From the NCBI GenBank assembly GCA_045599365.1, contig JAZRVS010000187.1, positions 1 to 11,083 of the forward strand: 11,083 bases of DNA. The letters are read 5' to 3'. Shown here in pieces: positions 1-6,037 of the stretch. Within the stretch, counting starts at the first letter, position 1, and every line of letters begins with the position of its first letter. Both the position numbers and the translations under genes were made by a program. The notes beneath the pieces are model-generated. The model worked only from the letters and a program-made list of their open reading frames with translations, had not been told where the DNA came from and did no database searches. This stretch comes from UBA1715 sp045599365. GTDB taxonomy: Bacteria > Bacteroidota > Bacteroidia > Bacteroidales > UBA1715.

Positions 1-671
1 GCACCTTCAATAATTCCAGGTATATCTGCCATTGCGAAAGAAGCATTATTGCGATAGGAAACAATCCCTAATTGTGGTACTAATGTCGTAAATGGGTAGT
101 TTGCAATTTTTGGTTTTGCTGCCGAAACGACACTCAATAGAGTAGATTTTCCTGCATTAGGGAAGCCAACTAAACCAACATCAGCAAGGACTTTTAGTTC
201 AAGAATATACCAACCTTCAGTACCTTCTTCTCCTGGTTGCGCGTAACGCGGTGTTTGATTTGTTGCTGATTTAAAATTGAGATTACCTAAACCACCTCGA
301 CCACCAGATAGAAGAATCTTTTCTTCTCCATCTTCTGTAATTTCGCAAAGAATTTTTTCTGTTTCTGCATCTTTTGCTATTGTACCAAGAGGAACTTCAA
401 TAATTATATCTTTGCCATTCGCTCCAGTACTTCCTGCGCTTCCGCCACATTCTCCATCGCCAGCGAAGAGATGTTTTTGGTATCGTAATGCTAATAATGT
501 CCAAACATTTCTACTTCCACGTAAAATGATATGTCCGCCACGACCTCCATTGCCACCATCTGGACCACCTTTGGCAACGAATTTTTCTCGGTGGAGATGA
601 GCAGAGCCAGCACCGCCCTTACCAGAACGGAGGTATATTTTTATATAGTCAACAAATGAAGAAGTTGGCAC
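1..671 (-). CDS. obg: GTPase Obg (CgtA), partial: N-terminal 223 residues, C-terminus beyond window edge
   Basis: Obg is an essential GTPase that binds the large ribosomal subunit and acts in 50S assembly and stress signalling. The reading frame is open from base 671 to base 1. The glycine-rich Obg fold fills roughly residues 6-160, with family motifs such as RSGKGGAGS, KGGPDGGNGG and LSGGRGGLGNLNF. It is followed by the G domain: the P-loop GFPNAGKST at 169-177, the switch I stretch YPFTTL, and the G3 motif DIPG at 216-219. The remaining G motifs and any C-terminal domain lie outside the window. I chose a GTG start at 671, giving MPTSSFVDYIKIYLRSGKGG, because it matches the usual Obg N-terminus. 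The frame is open further upstream, back to the adk stop codon, but contains no ATG and no family-like sequence there. An intrinsic terminator ends about 20 nt upstream of this start. The identification is certain; the start is very likely. Confidence 0.95.
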   Translation of the reverse strand, partial: MPTSSFVDYIKIYLRSGKGGAGSAHLHREKFVAKGGPDGGNGGRGGHIILRGSRNVWTLLALRYQKHLFAGDGECGGSAGSTGANGKDIIIEVPLGTIAKDAETEKILCEITEDGEEKILLSGGRGGLGNLNFKSATNQTPRYAQPGEEGTEGWYILELKVLADVGLVGFPNAGKSTLLSVVSAAKPKIANYPFTTLVPQLGIVSYRNNASFAMADIPGIIEG

Positions 672-690
672 GGAAGAAAATATATGAATT

Positions 691-727
691 TGTAAAAAAG
701 CAGAGATGGTATAACACCATCTCTGCT
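691..727 (-). terminator. Intrinsic terminator after adk, just upstream of obg
   Basis: On the minus strand a perfect 12-bp stem (arms AGCAGAGATGGT and ACCATCTCTGCT, at 716-727 and 699-710) with a 5-nt loop is followed by a run of six T (694-699; the first pairs with the stem). It begins 13 nt after the adk stop codon. This is the classic form of a Rho-independent terminator for adk. The same palindrome has only a short A-rich stretch after it on the plus strand, so it should work in the minus direction. It ends only about 20 nt before the proposed obg start, so it may let part of the transcription through into obg. Confidence 0.85.
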
Positions 728-740
728 GAAAATAAATCAA

Positions 741-1313
741 TTAAAATTTGTCGCAAACATTGCAAATGGCGTTGAAAATGTTGTCTATTGTTCCAACACC
801 TTGAATCTCTTGTAATTTACCTTGTTTTGCGTAGAAATCTTTTACTGGAGCTGTCTCGCTATTATACACTTTGATACGGTTCATAATAACTTCTTCGTTT
901 TGATCGTCAGCTCGACCAGATACTTTTCCACGTTCTAATAAGCGTTTTACTAATTCTGGAGTATCAACTTCCAACGAAATCATGCAAGAAACGGCAATAT
1001 TATGTTTTGCCATCAACTCGTCTAAAGCACCTGCTTGAGCTGTTGTACGAGGAAATCCATCGAAAATGAATCCATTTCCTTTTGCGTTTTCTGCTATTTT
1101 GTTAGCCATCATACCAATAACGATGTCATCAGAAACCAATTCTCCTTTTTCAATTTTTGCTTTTGCTTGTTTTCCAAGTTCTGTACCAGCTTTCATTTCT
1201 GCACGAAGTAAGTCTCCCGTAGAAATGTGACATAAGTTGTATTTTTCAACGATTTTGTCTGATTGAGTTCCTTTTCCCGCTCCCGGAGGGCCGAATAATA
1301 CTAAATTTAGCAT
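741..1313 (-). CDS. adk: Adenylate kinase (short-LID form)
   Basis: Adenylate kinase interconverts ATP + AMP and 2 ADP in the cytoplasm and balances the adenylate pool. The 190-residue protein shows the P-loop GPPGAGKGT at residues 8-16, the AMP-site motif STGDLLR at 31-37, the FDGFPRT segment at 84-90, the arginines at 124 and 128, and the LID-side motif GRADD at 133-137. It lacks the roughly 30-residue insertion of long-LID bacterial enzymes and their zinc-binding cysteines, so it is the short form; this is common in Bacteroidota. The ATG at 1313 places the P-loop at the usual distance from the N-terminus. It has its own promoter (1361-1391) and a strong terminator. In many Bacteroidota adk sits next to obg, as here. 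Confidence 0.97.
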   Translation of the reverse strand: MLNLVLFGPPGAGKGTQSDKIVEKYNLCHISTGDLLRAEMKAGTELGKQAKAKIEKGELVSDDIVIGMMANKIAENAKGNGFIFDGFPRTTAQAGALDELMAKHNIAVSCMISLEVDTPELVKRLLERGKVSGRADDQNEEVIMNRIKVYNSETAPVKDFYAKQGKLQEIQGVGTIDNIFNAICNVCDKF

Positions 1314-1360
1314 AATTGTTTTGTTTTATTTTATTGTTATTTCATTAAATTCAAGCGGAG

Positions 1361-1391
1361 CAAATGTACATAATTTGTTGACATTATACAA
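1361..1391 (-). promoter_or_regulatory. Bacteroidota-type promoter for adk
   Basis: On the minus strand a perfect -7 box TACATTTG (1361-1368; consensus TAnnTTTG) lies 20 nt downstream of a TTG at 1389-1391, which fits the -33 element. The expected transcription start is near 1354, giving a leader of about 40 nt before the adk ATG at 1313. It lies between the rpsT terminator and adk, so adk should be transcribed independently of rpsT. Confidence 0.7.
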
Positions 1392-1410
1392 GTGATTAGT
1401 GATTAGTGAT
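1391..1410. repeat. Short direct repeat, unit AGTGATT, nearly 3 copies
   Basis: The 7-bp unit AGTGATT occurs twice completely and a third time minus its last base. The array abuts the -33 element of the proposed adk promoter. It may be a chance slippage repeat; no function can be assigned. Confidence 0.5.
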
Positions 1411-1430
1411 GCGCTTTGTCGTTGTGGTAA

Positions 1431-1467
1431 TTATATAAAAAGAGCGAAACCTTTTGGATTTCGCTCT
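1431..1467 (-). terminator. Intrinsic terminator after rpsT
   Basis: On the minus strand the arms AGAGCGAAA and TTTCGCTCT (1459-1467 and 1441-1449) form a 9-bp stem. A possible CC/GG extension continues into the loop. The stem is followed by TTTT and then a TATAA-rich tail. It lies 24 nt after the rpsT stop codon and upstream of the adk promoter, so it closes the tRNA-Glu-rpsT unit. Confidence 0.8.
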
Positions 1468-1490
1468 AAAATTATATATGAGAAAAAATG

Positions 1491-1745
1491 TTATGCTAAC
1501 GCGTTAACGTGTTTCATAATGCTAGACTTGATATTAGCAGCTTTATTTTTATGAATAATATTTGTTTTTGCTAATTTATCAAGCATTGCAACAACTTTTG
1601 GCAATTGATCTATTGCTTCTTTTTTGTCTGTAATTTCTTTTAAATCTCTAACTGCATTACGAGCAGTCTTTGCATAATATTTATTGTGAAGAGTTCTAAC
1701 TTTTGTTTGTCTTGCACGTTTAGCAGCTGAATTACAATTTGCCAT
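1491..1745 (-). CDS. rpsT: 30S ribosomal protein S20
   Basis: S20 is a primary 16S rRNA-binding protein of the small ribosomal subunit. The product is 84 residues, the normal length. It starts MAN, has a very basic N-terminal helix (SAAKRARQTKVRTLHNKYYAKTARNAVR) and a lysine-rich C-terminal helix pair ending KSSIMKHVNALA, all typical of the family. The gene lies 21 nt downstream of tRNA-Glu on the same strand, with no promoter-like -7 box in the gap, so it is probably expressed from the tRNA promoter and released by tRNA 3'-end processing. An intrinsic terminator follows it. Confidence 0.96.
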   Translation of the reverse strand: MANCNSAAKRARQTKVRTLHNKYYAKTARNAVRDLKEITDKKEAIDQLPKVVAMLDKLAKTNIIHKNKAANIKSSIMKHVNALA

Positions 1746-1766
1746 AATTAAACTAAAATTTTATTG

Positions 1767-1838
1767 TAGCGAGTAGCGGAATCGAACCGCTCTAACAAGG
1801 ATGAAAACCTTGTGTACTAACCGATATACGAACTCGCC
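1767..1838 (-). tRNA. tRNA-Glu (anticodon UUC)
   Basis: A complete 72-nt cloverleaf can be read on the minus strand. The acceptor stem pairs GGCGAGT with ACTCGCT, with a G-U first pair and discriminator A. The short D arm contains GGTTAG. The anticodon arm is CAAGG-TTTTCAT-CCTTG, with TTC in positions 34-36. The T arm is AGCGG-TTCGATT-CCGCT. The 3' CCA is not encoded (CAA follows), so it would be added by CCA-transferase. The gene lies directly upstream of rpsT and has a matching promoter just before it. Confidence 0.96.
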
Positions 1839-1860
1839 ATTAGGTTTTTATTTCCGAGTG

Positions 1861-1890
1861 CAAATGTATAAACTTTTTGATTACGTACAA
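1861..1890 (-). promoter_or_regulatory. Bacteroidota-type promoter for tRNA-Glu and rpsT
   Basis: On the minus strand a perfect -7 box TACATTTG (1861-1868) lies 19 nt from a TTG at 1888-1890 in the -33 position. The predicted start near 1854 is about 16 nt before the mature tRNA 5' end. The -7 box is identical to that of adk. Confidence 0.7.
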
Positions 1891-1936
1891 TAGTTTTGAA
1901 AAAAAAAATATCTAATTTTAACTATATACCTAAAAA

Positions 1937-3304
1937 TCAATTGTTTAAAGTTAATATTTTTTTTGATAGACTTTCAAAATCCATCTTTTTTCCATTGTTT
2001 GTTCGTAGCAATAGCAAATTTTTGTTTTGCCATGATAAACTGTATAATTCGGATTTTATATTGTCTATCTTAGTGAAAATCTGTATTTTAGATGTTCCAA
2101 AAATCCTCTTAACCATTTTTTTTGCCGTTTGAGACTGATTTGATGCATCGCCATTGGAGTTAATGAAAATGAATTTTTCGTCAGCCAAACGCATACAATC
2201 ATCGTATTTTTTCCAATAATTTTCGGGGACATCACCATTGGTCGACACTTCCAAGCAAACTACTAATTCTCGAAGAGGGTATAGTTCTCGAATTGCTTTT
2301 ATTGTTGCGTTCATTTTGAGGGGTGAATACACGTAATCGCTGTAAATGTTGACCGTTGCATTTTTTCCAATCAGTTGTAATTGTTTGCTTTGTCCTTTGA
2401 AAAATTTAAGCGCTTGATAGAATTTTTCTTCATCAATATCTAATTGACGACAAATTTCTAATGCTCCAGCTATGTTTTTCATATTGTGCTCTCCAAATAT
2501 GTAAATTGGTAAGCGACCACCAGAAATCTTTAAAAATGTGTGATTATTAAATAATTCGTAAGGATGTGTTTCATACGGAATGAGCGTTAACGAATTTCCC
2601 GATTGCGATATGATATCACATACTCGTTCGTCATCTTTACAATAGATTAGTTTTCCTTTTTTTTGAATTGAACCAACATATCGCTTGAATTGTTCAACAT
2701 ATTCTTCTAATGTCGGAAAAGCTTGAACATCTTCCCATGCAATTCCACTCAAAAGTGCAATACTTGGTTTGTAATGTTCAAATTTTGATCTATCATCAAT
2801 AGGTGATGAGATATGTTCGTCTCCCTCTATTATTATTATGTTACTCGCTTTTGATAAGCGAATAGTACTATCTTTTTCGTTTACTGCAGAACATAAATAA
2901 TAATCGTAATCGTATTCGTAGTATGAAAGTACGTGCATTACAATTGATACAATCATATTTTTTCCATAACTACCTGCAATTACAATGCGTTGTTTGTCTT
3001 GTGAAAATTTATAGATGAATTCAGAATAGGAATATATTTTTAATCCTAATTTTTGCGCTTTTAGCAATTCTGGATTATCGGCTTGTATTTTCCCTCCTGC
3101 TATAACAATGTCAATATCATTTGTTATTAATTCCTCGTGCCAACCAAGTTTACGAGGCAATAAATCATTGTTTTTTAAATCGGTATACGATGGATCGTGA
3201 ATTTCATCATCACTACCTGTAACAATAAATCCATCGTTTTTTAATGTTATTGCAATATTGTGTAGCGTTGCACCGCCTATCGCCAACAAGTGAATCCGCT
3301 TCAT
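1937..3304 (-). CDS. Mpl-like Mur ligase family protein with eroded catalytic motifs
   Basis: The closest family I recognise is UDP-N-acetylmuramate:tripeptide ligase (Mpl), which reattaches recycled murein peptide to UDP-MurNAc in the cytoplasm; Bacteroidota carry a characteristic version. All three Mur-ligase domains seem present over 455 residues, the usual length. The N-terminal UDP-binding domain starts MKRIHLLAIGGATLHNIA and contains TGSDDEI at 29-35. The central ATPase has EGDEHISSPID at 160-170, LLSGIAWEDVQAFPT at 184-198 and GEHNMKN at 271-277. The C-terminal domain begins around residue 310. Several sites differ from the family: the P-loop expected as GS/THGKTT reads GSYGKNM (111-117), the DFAHSP-like motif reads SDYVYSPLK (322-330), and the LELHT-like segment reads LEVSTN (351-356). 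The P-loop lysine and the GxHNxxN motif remain. The frame is intact, so this is a divergent ligase or a pseudoenzyme rather than a frameshifted relic. It is transcribed divergently from the secreted protein at 3436. Confidence 0.8.
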   Translation of the reverse strand: MKRIHLLAIGGATLHNIAITLKNDGFIVTGSDDEIHDPSYTDLKNNDLLPRKLGWHEELITNDIDIVIAGGKIQADNPELLKAQKLGLKIYSYSEFIYKFSQDKQRIVIAGSYGKNMIVSIVMHVLSYYEYDYDYYLCSAVNEKDSTIRLSKASNIIIIEGDEHISSPIDDRSKFEHYKPSIALLSGIAWEDVQAFPTLEEYVEQFKRYVGSIQKKGKLIYCKDDERVCDIISQSGNSLTLIPYETHPYELFNNHTFLKISGGRLPIYIFGEHNMKNIAGALEICRQLDIDEEKFYQALKFFKGQSKQLQLIGKNATVNIYSDYVYSPLKMNATIKAIRELYPLRELVVCLEVSTNGDVPENYWKKYDDCMRLADEKFIFINSNGDASNQSQTAKKMVKRIFGTSKIQIFTKIDNIKSELYSLSWQNKNLLLLRTNNGKKMDFESLSKKILTLNN

Positions 3305-3323
3305 AACTTTTCCGTTTCTGTGG

Positions 3324-3331
3324 CAAAAGTA
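3324..3331 (-). promoter_or_regulatory. Possible -7 box for the Mpl-like gene
   Basis: The minus-strand sequence TACTTTTG matches the Bacteroidota -7 consensus TAnnTTTG and lies 19 nt upstream of the ATG at 3304, giving a leader of roughly 10 nt. I see no clear TTG at the -33 distance, so confidence is moderate. Confidence 0.45.
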
Positions 3332-3408
3332 ATAAAAAGTCAGAATTAACGATGTGAATTTTGAAGTTGTTATTTTTGTTACTTGTCTTTAATTATGGTA
3401 ATTTCCGT

Positions 3409-3416
3409 ATCTTTGC
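3409..3416 (+). promoter_or_regulatory. Possible -7 box for the T9SS cargo gene
   Basis: The plus-strand sequence TATCTTTG matches TAnnTTTG and ends 19 nt before the ATG at 3436. A TTG at 3383-3385 could serve as the -33 element, but the 23-nt spacing is longer than for the other promoters in this window. The 131-nt gap to the Mpl-like gene thus seems to hold two back-to-back promoters and nothing else recognisable. Confidence 0.5.
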
Positions 3417-3435
3417 ATAGGTAGAGTATAGTAAA

Positions 3436-6018
3436 ATGAAACATTTTTTGTCTTGTGTTATGTTGCTATTTGCTTGTTATGCTTCGTTCGCGACGCACAA
3501 TAGGGCTGGCGAAATCACGTACCGACACGTTTCTGGATATATCTACGAAATAACAATTATTACTTATACGTACACTCCAAGCGAGGCAAATAAATCTCGT
3601 GATGTGCTTCCTTTGAATTGGGGCGATGGTTCAACGGGGACTATTCCACGTATTTCCGAAGAATATCTTCCAGATAATTTTACACTAAATACGTATAAAA
3701 CTACTCACACATATCCTGGACCTGGCACATTTACGATTTCTATGGAAGATCCGAATCGCAACGATGGGGTAATAAATATTGTAGAATCAGTGAATGTTCC
3801 CTTTTCAATATCCACAACATTGAGAATTGATGCTATTTTAGGTGGGAATACGACGCCTGTTTTAACAAATCCACCTGTTGACAATGCCGCAATTGGGGTG
3901 AAGTTTATGCATAATCCTGCCGCTTACGATGCTGATGGTGATAGTCTTGCGTATCGTTTGACAACGTGTTCGGGCGAAGGTGGCGAGTTTATTAGTGGCT
4001 ACACGTTGCCAATGACGAGTCATGATTTTTATGTCGATCCTGTTTCTGGCGATATGGTGTGGGACGCACCGATAGTTCTTGGTAGTTACAATGTCGCAAT
4101 GATTATTGAGGAATGGCGTAAAGGAACAAAAATAGGGGAGATTGTCCGCGATATGCAAATAGAGGTTTTTGATGCAAACAATACAGTTCCGAAAATCGAG
4201 CCATTGGAAGACGTTTGTGTGCGCGTTGGAGATACAGTTCGCTTCATGGTTACTGCTACGGATGCTGATAGCAATACTGTTTTTGTAACAGCATCGGGAG
4301 GACCGTTTGAGGTGTTGAATAAGGCAACTTTTACGCAGATTTCTTCTGAAAAAGGAAAGACTATTTCTGAATTTATATGGGTGCCGACGTGTGATGAAAT
4401 TCGTGAACAATCGTATATGGTTTTGTTTAAGGCTGTTGATGATGACAAAATTTCGTTGGCTGATATGAAGTATGCCAATATCAAGGTTATTGGTCATCCG
4501 CCTATAAACCTTACGGCAAAATCTCAATCGGTTTCGGTAAATTTGAATTGGGAAGATTCTTTGTGTGTTTCGCAAATTGTTTCGTATGATATTTATCGTT
4601 CTCGTGTTGCAATTGATTATACACCAGAAAGGTGTGAGGTTGGATTGCCCGAAACTTTGGCTTCGGGTTATGAGAAAATTGCAACAGTTGCGGCTTCGCA
4701 AAAATCGTATTTTGACAATAATAATGGGTTGGGACTTACACCTGGTTTTACGTATTGTTATCGTCTTTGTTCCGTTTTTCAAGGAAATTATTCAAGTTAT
4801 ATTTCTCAAGAAACTTGTACGCAATTGGTTCCTGCTTCGCCTGTATTGACGAATGTTAGTGTGCATAAAACTGATTCAAAAAATGGCGAAATGTACGTTG
4901 CATGGTCAATTCCACGAGAATTTGATTCTATCACGTTTCCAAAACCATATCAGTATTGGTTGTATCGGTCTTCTGGTTTGTATGGCGAGCATTTGAATTT
5001 GATTTCAAAAATAGATGGCTTGGTCGATACTATGTTTACTGATAAGAATATCAATACGTTAGATTCTTCATATTCCTATAAAATAGAATTTTATTCTTTG
5101 GCAACGGGAAATCCTATTCTAATTGGAACACCGCCAGTTTCGTCGTCTCCATTTTTGACGTACGAAGCTTATAATCACAAAGTTAAGTTGTTGCTACAAT
5201 CAAATGTCGGATGGGAGAACGATACGATTTTTGTATATAGGAAAAATGGAAATTCGTTTGATTCGTTGGGAATTTTTAAACAGGGAGAATTTTGGGATGT
5301 CGGCTTGGAAAATTTGAAGGAATATTGCTATTTCGTTACAACAAGCGGACATTTTGATTATCATTTGTTACCTTCACGAGTGTATAATAATTCCCAAATT
5401 TTGTGTGCAATTCCAGCTGATACAATTCCGCCGAAACCAATGAAAGTAAATGTTGTGCAAGATTGTGATAACTTTTCACGCACAATTTCGTGGATCATTG
5501 ATAATGAAGATGAAATAAAGAATGTACATGTATATTTTAAAGATTGTCAAAATCCTGAATGGAGAATGATTGCTACGATTCCTGCAACTGTATCTTCGTA
5601 TGTACATTCGTTTGCAGATTCTATTCTTAATATGGCGGGCTGTTATTACGTTGCTGCCGAGGATTCGGCAGGAAATATCGGTGCTCATAAGTACGATACC
5701 TGTCTGTATAATTGTCCACAATATTCATTGCCGAATGTGTTTACTCCAAATGCTGATGGCGAGAATGATTTACTTCATCCCGTAATAAATCGCTTTGTTC
5801 AAAAAGTTGATATGAAATTGTATGATGCTTGGGGACAATTGGTCTTTGCTACAGAAGAGCCACAACTGAATTGGGATGGTAAACATTACAAAACGGGAAA
5901 AATACTGACAGATGGTGTTTTCTATTATGTGTGCGACGTGTATGAATATTGGTCGGATTGTGAGATTCACAAACGCGAAATGGCTGGATTTGTTCATAAA
6001 TTTAGTGATGGAAAATAG
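3436..6018 (+). CDS. Secreted PKD/Ig-like repeat protein with T9SS type B C-terminal sorting domain
   Basis: This is a large exported protein of the gliding motility-associated C-terminal (CHU_C) group. Residues 1-19 look like a Sec signal peptide (MKHFLSCVMLLFACYASFA), probably cleaved before THNRAGEITYR, the start typical of this family. Beta-sandwich-like segments follow: a PKD-like NWGDGSTGTI at 61-70, a module with YDADGDSLAYRL at 164-175, another with ATDADSN at 274-280, and fibronectin-III-like stretches at about 355-465, 468-570 and 662-755. The last ~95 residues (about 763-857) contain LPNVFTPNADGENDLL, the KLYDAWGQLVF strand and NWDGK...GVFYYV, which are hallmarks of the type B signal. 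Proteins of this kind cross the outer membrane through T9SS and are released or attached, often with a PorP/SprF-type partner. No such partner gene is next to it. The protein is cysteine-rich, suggesting disulfides. No enzymatic motif was found, so an adhesin or surface role is inferred only. It is the only plus-strand gene here. Confidence 0.9.
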   Translation: MKHFLSCVMLLFACYASFATHNRAGEITYRHVSGYIYEITIITYTYTPSEANKSRDVLPLNWGDGSTGTIPRISEEYLPDNFTLNTYKTTHTYPGPGTFTISMEDPNRNDGVINIVESVNVPFSISTTLRIDAILGGNTTPVLTNPPVDNAAIGVKFMHNPAAYDADGDSLAYRLTTCSGEGGEFISGYTLPMTSHDFYVDPVSGDMVWDAPIVLGSYNVAMIIEEWRKGTKIGEIVRDMQIEVFDANNTVPKIEPLEDVCVRVGDTVRFMVTATDADSNTVFVTASGGPFEVLNKATFTQISSEKGKTISEFIWVPTCDEIREQSYMVLFKAVDDDKISLADMKYANIKVIGHPPINLTAKSQSVSVNLNWEDSLCVSQIVSYDIYRSRVAIDYTPERCEVGLPETLASGYEKIATVAASQKSYFDNNNGLGLTPGFTYCYRLCSVFQGNYSSYISQETCTQLVPASPVLTNVSVHKTDSKNGEMYVAWSIPREFDSITFPKPYQYWLYRSSGLYGEHLNLISKIDGLVDTMFTDKNINTLDSSYSYKIEFYSLATGNPILIGTPPVSSSPFLTYEAYNHKVKLLLQSNVGWENDTIFVYRKNGNSFDSLGIFKQGEFWDVGLENLKEYCYFVTTSGHFDYHLLPSRVYNNSQILCAIPADTIPPKPMKVNVVQDCDNFSRTISWIIDNEDEIKNVHVYFKDCQNPEWRMIATIPATVSSYVHSFADSILNMAGCYYVAAEDSAGNIGAHKYDTCLYNCPQYSLPNVFTPNADGENDLLHPVINRFVQKVDMKLYDAWGQLVFATEEPQLNWDGKHYKTGKILTDGVFYYVCDVYEYWSDCEIHKREMAGFVHKFSDGK

Positions 6019-6037
6019 AGAAAGAAACCATGTCCCG

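Noticed and set aside
277..600. Plus-strand open frame opposite obg (107 codons)
   Set aside because: It is a shadow of the glycine-rich Obg domain, which gives a proline-rich antisense translation; no independent support.
1896..1936. Run of ten A (T on the minus strand) after the Mpl-like gene, as a possible terminator
   Set aside because: No convincing GC-containing stem precedes the T run on the minus strand, so I did not annotate a terminator.
3862..4782. Long open frame on the minus strand inside the T9SS cargo gene (306 codons)
   Set aside because: It lies wholly opposite a well-supported gene. Its composition is antisense-like (runs of R, N, I), and it has no recognisable domain or promoter.
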